Below the pieces are notes generated by a model. The model saw only the letters and a list, made by a program, of their open reading frames with translations. It was not told the origin of the DNA and searched no databases. Source: a virus. From it: a DNA stretch of 33,597 bases. The stretch is taken from positions 1-33,597 of the IMG/VR virus record IMGVR_UViG_3300046451_000628; one strand, given 5' to 3'. Positions within the stretch are counted from its first letter, which is position 1. The number at the start of each line of letters is the position of its first letter. Position numbers and translations under genes: made by a program. Positions 22,297-31,200 of the stretch are shown piece by piece.

Positions 22297-25200
22297 TTAA
22301 CAGTCTTCTTTAGTGATAACACGCTGATCTTTCTGAGAATTAGAAATAATACTAAGTTCTGTTTGTCTCCCCGCAGTTGCTTGAGCGTCTATAATTGCTT
22401 TCATTAAAGCTGGGTATTCTGTAACATTACTTATTCTATTCCCATTTCTAACATCTCCTGAGTTAGGTGCTAAAGATACAACAGAATTTTCTCCCGTATT
22501 AATCTCATTAAGTTGTCCTGTAAGCCCGGATTGATTAACTTTTTGATATAGATTATCTCGCATCTGAACGTATATATCAATCTTATCTACTTTGTTATTT
22601 TTGCGTTTCATAGTTATAACTGGGGCAAGCTTTAGACCTTTTTTAGTAAACCCTATAATATCATTAGCATATGCTTGAAAAGGTTCATTTATAGGACTAA
22701 TCATAGCCATGCCTTTAGTCCTAGTTGCACCCAATGCTCTTACCATTTCTATAATTGCATTATCAAAGTAGTTAGGATTTTGCTGAGCTTCTCGTATCTG
22801 AGCTCTTGAGTACTCTGCTACACTTTGTTCGTGCCATGAAAACTTCTGTGTAAATGTATCAACAGGGATCATATCATGATAAGCACCATACCCTGGACTA
22901 AACCCTGTAGTCATAAGCTGAGTTCTAATTAATCTATACCCAAGCTGTTTGATTTCAACGTCATCGTTGGTAAGGATTTCATTAAATGCCCTAGTCATAT
23001 CATTACTAAGATCTGGAGTCATTGTTTGCATGTTCTCAAACTGAATATTAAATACTCTATTTAACTCACTTTCATTCGAAGACGCAGCAACAAGTCGCAT
23101 TATAAATGGATTATTTTTAACTTCAGGATGCTTTTCCCTCATCTCCTCTAAACGTGTAAAGGTGTTTTTAGTAGGGTCAACCATATTCTTTACCCAGTCT
23201 CCTGCTATTAATTTATTAAGAGGAGATCCTTCTTTTGTGGCCATCCAATAGAACAAAGCTCTATCCATAACTCTGTGCTCATCCGGTGTAAAGAATTCCT
23301 TACCCGTAAGAGATTTAAACTGATCTTTAAAGTTCTTTACTGCTGGAGTAGCGCCTAAGAATAGATCCGAAGACAAGCTTAGTATTTCTTGGAAAGCATT
23401 AAAGAATGAACGAGAAAGCTTAAAGGAGTCTTCTCTTAAGAACTGCTTTACAGATGCTTCCCCAAACATGTTATCACTTTTACTAAATTTCTCAATAAGC
23501 TCTACTAACGATTGCATAGGTGCAAGATCGGAAAGAGAGTCAGCAGTATCTGGAGTAATAGCTGTAAAAAACTCTTTAAGATCTGCACCTTTGAAATAAC
23601 TAATAGCAAAGTTTTTGAGAACCTTTAATTCCTCACCTCTATATATTCCATTTTTAGGACGTTCAGCTGTTATCATATCTTTTAACCCCGATGTAGTCAT
23701 TGGGGTAGATACAGCCGCCTCTTTCTCACTGTTTTGTTTAATAAGTTTTTGAGTTGAACTATATAATCCTAATTTCTCAAATGCTTTACTTGGGTAAAGA
23801 CCGTCAATAGTTATCAACTTTACAAAATCCATAACCATGGGAGTTCTGTGAAGCAACGTTACAACTAAGGGATCTACACCAAGCGAGTAAAGAAGTATTT
23901 TAGAATTAACAGTCTGCGGGTTATCGTTTAACTGCGGTCCTAGAATTTTATTTGCAGCATCAAGATTTGCTGATAAGTGCTCAACAAGAACTTTAAAGTT
24001 TTCAGGAGAACCATGCACTGTGTGATAAGTATTTCCGTCTATAGTGAATTGAGCGGTAGATGGTATTGATACACCATTTCCTTTATTTCCTGCAGATGCT
24101 ACAGACAACCCGGCTAATGCGTTAGAATACTTTCCAACCATTTTAGTTGCGTTCTTGTAATTCTCCTCCATCTCTAGATCTTTTAGAGGGGAATCAAAAG
24201 GTTGTCCTTCTACATCTAAAAACAAAACTTCATCTAGAATATCTACAATAGCTTCTAACCTCCTAGTATCAAGTGGGGTAATAGATTCATTAAAGTGAAC
24301 AGGAGAAGAAGATATAGCTTCTATTGTATCTAGCATCTTGTTCTGCAAAGCCATCTTACGAAGATTCTCTCCTGGAGATCCTTTTAAAGACTTATAGTTT
24401 TCTAAAGTTACTTTAACAAAGTCATCTGATAACTCAGAGGCTTTGGTAAACTCTGGAAACATTACAAATATCTTGTCTACGTCAAAGTCAGATCCCATCA
24501 TCACAGTAATGTTACCTGGGACAATAATAGCTTTATTATAAGACATTGGGAGTATCCCAGCTATCTTCATAATAAGTGTTGATGACTTATCTTGGTGCGG
24601 TATACGATACCCAACTGCTCTAAGAAGCTCTTCTGGTATCTTAGAGAGATCGTCTCCTGGCTTTAACCCAAACCTCTTAGCAATTTCAGCATTAACCATA
24701 ACTTCTGCATGCCCAATCTTTTTACCGTGCTTGTCTGTTTCTACGGATAAAAACTTAAGCTCTCTAGATACACCATTGATGTCTGTAATTGTTCCTCCTA
24801 TGGACGCTACCTGCACAACTTCCTTACCTTTCATCATTGTTTTAAGAACACGATTCTTAAATATTGATAAAAATAGATTCTGGAATTTATCCTGATACGC
24901 AGGGAAAGCAATTGGGAGAGCAAAATCAACTACACCATTGTCATATACTAACTGTAGTTGTTTCTCAATATTGTCTGTAAGCCTGTCACGTTTAATATTC
25001 TCTTTAAGAAATAGATTACGTAGCTTTTTAAATATTTCTTTTCCCGCCTCCTTCATAGCTTTAGGATCATTAGCAGCTTTGGCAGTTAAAAGCTGAGTAT
25101 ATCCTAAGTCTGTTTTTAACTCTGACATTTGAATCTGTAAGAGGGTTTCAAAAGAATCATGATAATCTTCTAGCATCTGCTCTCCAGAAACTTCTGTTTC

Positions 25201-28200
25201 TAAGCCTTCTATGCCTCTATTAAGATAGTATCTAGCTTCTCTGTTGACAAGGTTGAGTGCGTCTTTACGAATCTGTCTGTTAAGTCGTACAGAGTCGTAC
25301 TTCTTATCATTAATTGTCTGAGGTTTGTAAAAATCAGTTCCCTGTTGCTTAGTAACTACTAAGTTATCAAAAGCTGTTTCCGGGGAAGCTAGGTCTAAAG
25401 GCATGACATTTTGCTTAGCTCCTTTCTTTGCAGATACAACGTTTATTAGATGTACATTCTCTGATTCCATTTTGTCCAGCATTGCTGTTAAGAATGGTTT
25501 TCCTTCTACAAGATCTCTTGTAAGGAATACGTAAGAGTTTTTATCCATTTCAGAGATGTACTGTTTCTCTGTCTGCTCTTTTTGATTCTCATTCATAGTT
25601 GTAAACTCTACAAGCTTTTGAGATTCATGATATAATTTATAAGGTGCTGTATAAGGGGCTTTCCATTCTCCTCCTTTCTTATACTCATCAAACCATACAG
25701 CATCTTCTTCTGTAAACAATCCTTCTCCTTCTCTTAAGGCTTTCCATAAATTTGGGGATCCCCAAGCTTGTCCATCAGCAGCTGCAGCTTGTCCCGCTCT
25801 ATAGCCTTTAGTTTTTTCTTCTGCTTCTTCTTCCGATATTCCTTGTTCTATAAGTTCTGCTTTATAGCTTTCAGCTTGTTCAGTGTGTATTCCTTCAACG
25901 ATTCTAACTTCGTCTATAACGCCTTGGTTAACTTCGTTCACCATTCCGTAATCAGGATCTAATTTAGAATCCCCTTGCATAAAGAATTTACTTCCTGGAG
26001 TATTAAACAAACCCATACGTTTGTAAAAATCCGTAACACTTTTATTTAAAGAGATCCCCCCACGAAATACCTTAGCCATTTCTAATCGAGCTACTGTTTC
26101 GTTGATAGTGTATGTAGTTAAGAACTTATTTAAACCCCCTAACTTATTAATAGCTGCTAGAGGTAGCCTGGATGCTCCCTTTTGATTAAGATTATATTCG
26201 TTAATCTTATCTTCTAAAGACTTTACTTTATTTTTTACATGCTCATTTAAATAAGTTTTCACCATCTTATCTACAGCTTGATGAAATTCTGCATAGCTGT
26301 CATCTTTATTCGTATCATCTAATACATCTCTAGCTATGTATGTGCTTAGTCTAGTACCGTCTATAGATAGGTTTTCTACTCCTGTGAGTTGAAATGCTTT
26401 ATACCGCTCTCTCCCATCATGATAATCTTTTATCAGATCTTTGCCTTCACGTATTACCCTTTCATCTCTAGAAATACGTATAAGATCTTGAATAATGAGA
26501 CCTTTAATTATAGCTTCTGCACCTTTTATATTACCTACCCCAGCTGCAAGCATTTCTTTCTGATCAGTAAACCTAGGCATGTTTATAAAGTCCATACGAC
26601 TTCTAGTTTCCTGCGTAGGTACAGCGTAGTTTGCAGAAGAATTACCCCCATTAGCGTATTGCTCTAATCTCATAATAAGTGAGTCCCTAGAACTAGCATT
26701 TTCGTAATCTATTTTACTTACCTCGTCTTCTTCTGACTTTAAAACATCTAGTCCATGCGATGTTATCTGAAACTTACCACTTTTAATTAAACGAAGTAGA
26801 ATTGATTTGTATTTTGCCTGGCCCAAAGCATTGAAAAACTCATCTTTAGTCATCATTTCTACAATGTCACGCGCCTCTCTGTACGAAGAATTTGTTGTAT
26901 CCTGTTTATTCTGCATCTGATGCAATATTGCATCCATTGGCGTTGGGAGATTGTATGGCCATACAACTTTACCCGCTCCATTTACTGTAGACATAGCTAC
27001 TGAAGACTCAAAGTTTGCTTTAATCTCAGCAATTTCTTTAATTCTATTACTTTGAGCTACAAAGAAATTAACAGGGTTTTCTTTTACTTCTGTCTTTGCA
27101 GAAGAATCTATTACTGCTTTTGTGCTAGCATCTACATTTAATGTAAAAGCAGCATTTACAATTCGAGAAGGTTGTATTGTTTCTATTAAAGAAATTAACT
27201 CCGCTTTAGGATTTGAAAATGTATTTAAATAATCATTAAGTCTTAACCTAGACTCCCCAACAGTAGGCCCTAAGTTGAGTCCCATGTAATGTAGTACATC
27301 AGCAAAACCCCTGATCCTATCTTCTACAGCATTATCTAAATTACTCATGGCTAAGTACGCCTGTGTAACTAGTTCTCCCCTGTTTTGTCCTTCGTACTCT
27401 TCATTTACAGTAAGCTTACCATCAACTAGTTTAAAAATAGCATTAGGCTTACTAGAAGTTTTTTGAATGCCTCCGTGATTCCAATCGTCAATAGCATTAT
27501 TCTTTGCCCCTTTACGATTAGAGTTGATTAGCTTAGTTGTCTTTACATTGTTATCGTACGACTCTTCAATGATTCTTAGTTCACTGTAGTTAAGTGCGTA
27601 CGTAGTATAAAATGCAGCTTGCTGTGGTGCTGAATAAGTTTTTTCAAGAGCTTCTACAACAGGGGCAAGTTCAGGAAAAACTTTAACTCTTTCCTTTAAC
27701 CCAATAAGCATTTCCTTTAAGTTATTTTTATTAGCTACAGCAGGAATAATAAGTCGTTCTAATGTACCAAGATCAACATATGTAGTTAATCCTAAATCAT
27801 TAGGTTCATGTGCTTTAATACCCGCAAGAATTCGTCTAGTTTCATCACTAGCCCTATCCATTGGGTTTTGCTCCATAGCACTCAAATTATATATCTTATC
27901 AAACTGTGATTGCTCATCATTAGCATCTTCTCTATTAGCTTGTTTTTGATCTAATGTATCAAACTGAACGTTGTACCCGTGAACTGAAAGTCCCTGGATC
28001 ATTATTGTTCGCATCCCAAACTTACGTATGTTATCAAGACCGTCAGTTGTTACATCATCAAACCAATTTGTATACATGTATCTAAACCATCCCGCTGTAT
28101 TTTCCTGCAGCTCTTCCTGCTCCTGTTGTTCTAGAGAAGTAAGAGTATTAAAGTCGGGATTAAGTGATTGAGGTAAACCTGTGTCTATTGGAATCTGATC

Positions 28201-31200
28201 CTCCATACCAAGTTCTGCAAACAGTGCACCCAGGTCTTCATTAGCATCTAGCTTGTTTCTAACTTTAACTAGATCTGCGAGACTTAATGCTTTTTTAGAG
28301 TCTTTGTATCTAAAAGAATTCTTTAAAAAAGTTTTAGCTACTTGCCCTTTATCTTTCCCATGCCCTATCAGCTGTCTAAATTCAGTTAAAGATAGTTCTT
28401 TCCCAATAGCTTCCTCTTTAGTTCTATGCCCCTCTACAAAAAAGGAAACCATAGTCTTTTGCAAAGCTTTATGGAAATCAGAGTCTACTATGTCTTCATT
28501 ATAGGCAAACGCTGTGGCCTCTACTCCAAACTTTTCAGTATTTCTAAGATACTTTTTTGGTAAGTTGTTTGCTTCTATCAGAGAATAGAGCTGTTTCATA
28601 CCCACAGGGTTAATGAATAGAGATTTAATAAAGCTATATAAGTCTTTAAAGAACTTTCTAATTCTTTGTGGAATAGTCTTTGCAGTCTCCTCCAGAGTCA
28701 TTACGTAATCTCTAAACTCTTCCGCCATACTCTCTTCAAGAGCAAGTTCCATAATCTCTCTACTAGATAATTCTGGATTAAGTTTTCTTAAACTCTTAAG
28801 TTCTGCTGTAGATGGTTTAAAGTTCTTCTTAGCTTCAGCATATAATGCGTCACGTTGTTTTTTATTTAGAAGTGTTCTAAATACATAGTGAAATGACTCG
28901 TGGTATTCAGTACCTACTTCACCCTGAGTCCATAGATTTACCCCTGCTTGCGTCATGTATCCGTGTACAGTACCCCCGCCTATACGTATAGCCTGGTCAT
29001 AGAAATCTACTGGTATTCCTCTTTCTTTAAGCCAAGCTGTTGCTTGAGCTTTATTTAATAAAGTTGTGGGTCTTCCGCTTGAAAGTATAGTTTGTTGTTG
29101 TGAAAGGTATCTAAATGGGTTTTTCTTAACTATTCTAAATGCACCTCCGTCGAACGGTGCTAAAAAACCATCATCATCTAATTTATCTATTAATTTTCCT
29201 GCTTCAGCATAAGTTACTTCAAGTTCTTTCTGCAGCATTAAAATATTTATTCTTCCTTTTTTTTCTGCTAGTGCAATTGCTGAGAATAAGGCAAACGTTC
29301 CGTCTTTAAGCAAGATCTTATTCGTACTTCTATCACTAGCTGGTTGAGCAGAAGTGATTTCACGTAGCAGCCCTGTTTCAGGGTCTAACTCATAATTATC
29401 CGCATTTAATATATTACCAGTTTCTGGATCTACTTGATTAGTAAGGTCGAGATCTTCTCCCCAAGAAGGTTGCGGGCTTTCAGTTGGTGCTACTTGTGTT
29501 TTTGATTTAGGAGCTGTATCATTTTTTTGCCCAGGAGCAACTTGCTTCGTCTTTTTAGTAGTAGTTTTTGCAGGTTTAACTTCTGGATTTTGAGCAGGTA
29601 TAATAGGTTTTTCCGCAGTATTTGTTGTCTCCCCATCAACCTCACCCTCAGCTTGAAGATCTAAACCAATGTCAATAAACGCAGACCCATTTAGAATTCT
29701 AGTAGTAGTTCCTAGTATACCTTTAGAACCTTGACCTCCAGGTCTTTGAGTTCCTTCAGTTAAGTATCTAACATATCCTGATACCCCATCCTTAGCTACA
29801 ATTTCATTGTTGTTAGCATCTACGAATCCTCCCTCGACAGTAAGAGCCTCAAGCGATACTTGATATTTTTTAGCCGCTACTATGTTTTTTAATAACTGCG
29901 CTAAGTTGTCAGCTACATAAGCAGCTGCAATGGAGTTTTCTTGAGTTGCTGCTGTCTCATCTGTTAACTCAGCCCCTGTTTCACCTATAGTTACAGATGG
30001 TTTAACAAGAAGAGTGTTCCTTTCTACACCAGCAGTAAGATCGTTTAATGTTATTTTTTCCCCGTTAAGAACACGTTTTGCAAGTTTATCATTAATTCTA
30101 ATGAGTAATCCGTTAGGAATATTAGGATCTAATTTACCATAGGCATCAACTGCATTAAAAGAATACAATACATTCTCCCCAGATTGTTTACCTAAAAGAA
30201 CTTTTGTGCTGTTTCCTTTATCTAAACCTTCTACAGAGTATAGTACATTAGTACCTACAAGTATATTAAGTTCCTCAAGACTACCTTCCTGAATAAGCTC
30301 TAACGCTCTTGTTTGATCACTTTCTGAAAGATTAGCAGTAGACGCAGCTGCTGCAATATATTTCCCATGTGGGTTCTTTAACGCAAAGAATACTTGACCT
30401 GGGGTCATATTTTGAGGTCCTGATTCTAGATCTTCTGTAATCTGACCTTCATCAATTGTACCTTCAGGTACAGTATATCTTTTCTTCCCGTTCTCTCCCA
30501 GTGTTACTACACCTATAATAGGATTGTTAAGAGCTTCTACTGGATTGTAAAAATAGAACTCTTCAAACATCCCAAGCTTATTAGAAGTAGCAGATGTATA
30601 GAAGTTATTAGCATGCTTTTTCTTAATAGTTGTAGTAACCGCTTCAGCATTACCATCTTTTAGATAAGCATTTACTGCTGCTTCTCTTAAAGAAGTCTGT
30701 GCACCTGCTAGTACCCCTACAATATCATCTCCTATTTTTACATAGACAGGCATATTCTTAACTGGGTCGTTTTTCTGCTCTTCAGTAGCCTCGTTGTTCC
30801 ACCAGTCAGTTTCTATAACAGACAGTGTAACTTCTGCTCCTGCTATAACTTCAGGATCTGCAAGTTTACTTCTCCCTTTTATAATAGGTTCCCCGTTTAC
30901 ACGATGGCTTGCTTCAAACATACCTGGGGTAGGGTTTCCTTCAGAATCTACTGCTACAAATGGGCTGTTAGTATCATCCTTATTTGGAATTAATTGATAC
31001 TCACCACTTGTTCCTTCTGCATTTCGAGTAACTATGTTATTAGATCTTGACTGAGATTCTTGCTTTTCATTTTTTTGACCCTTACCGTATCTACTTCTGA
31101 CTCCGTCTTTTTTCCTATTATTTTTTGTATTTACTTTCCTTTCATTGGCTTTGTCTACTGTATTGTCTTTTGTATTTTGACTAACTACAGGCTTTGAAGC

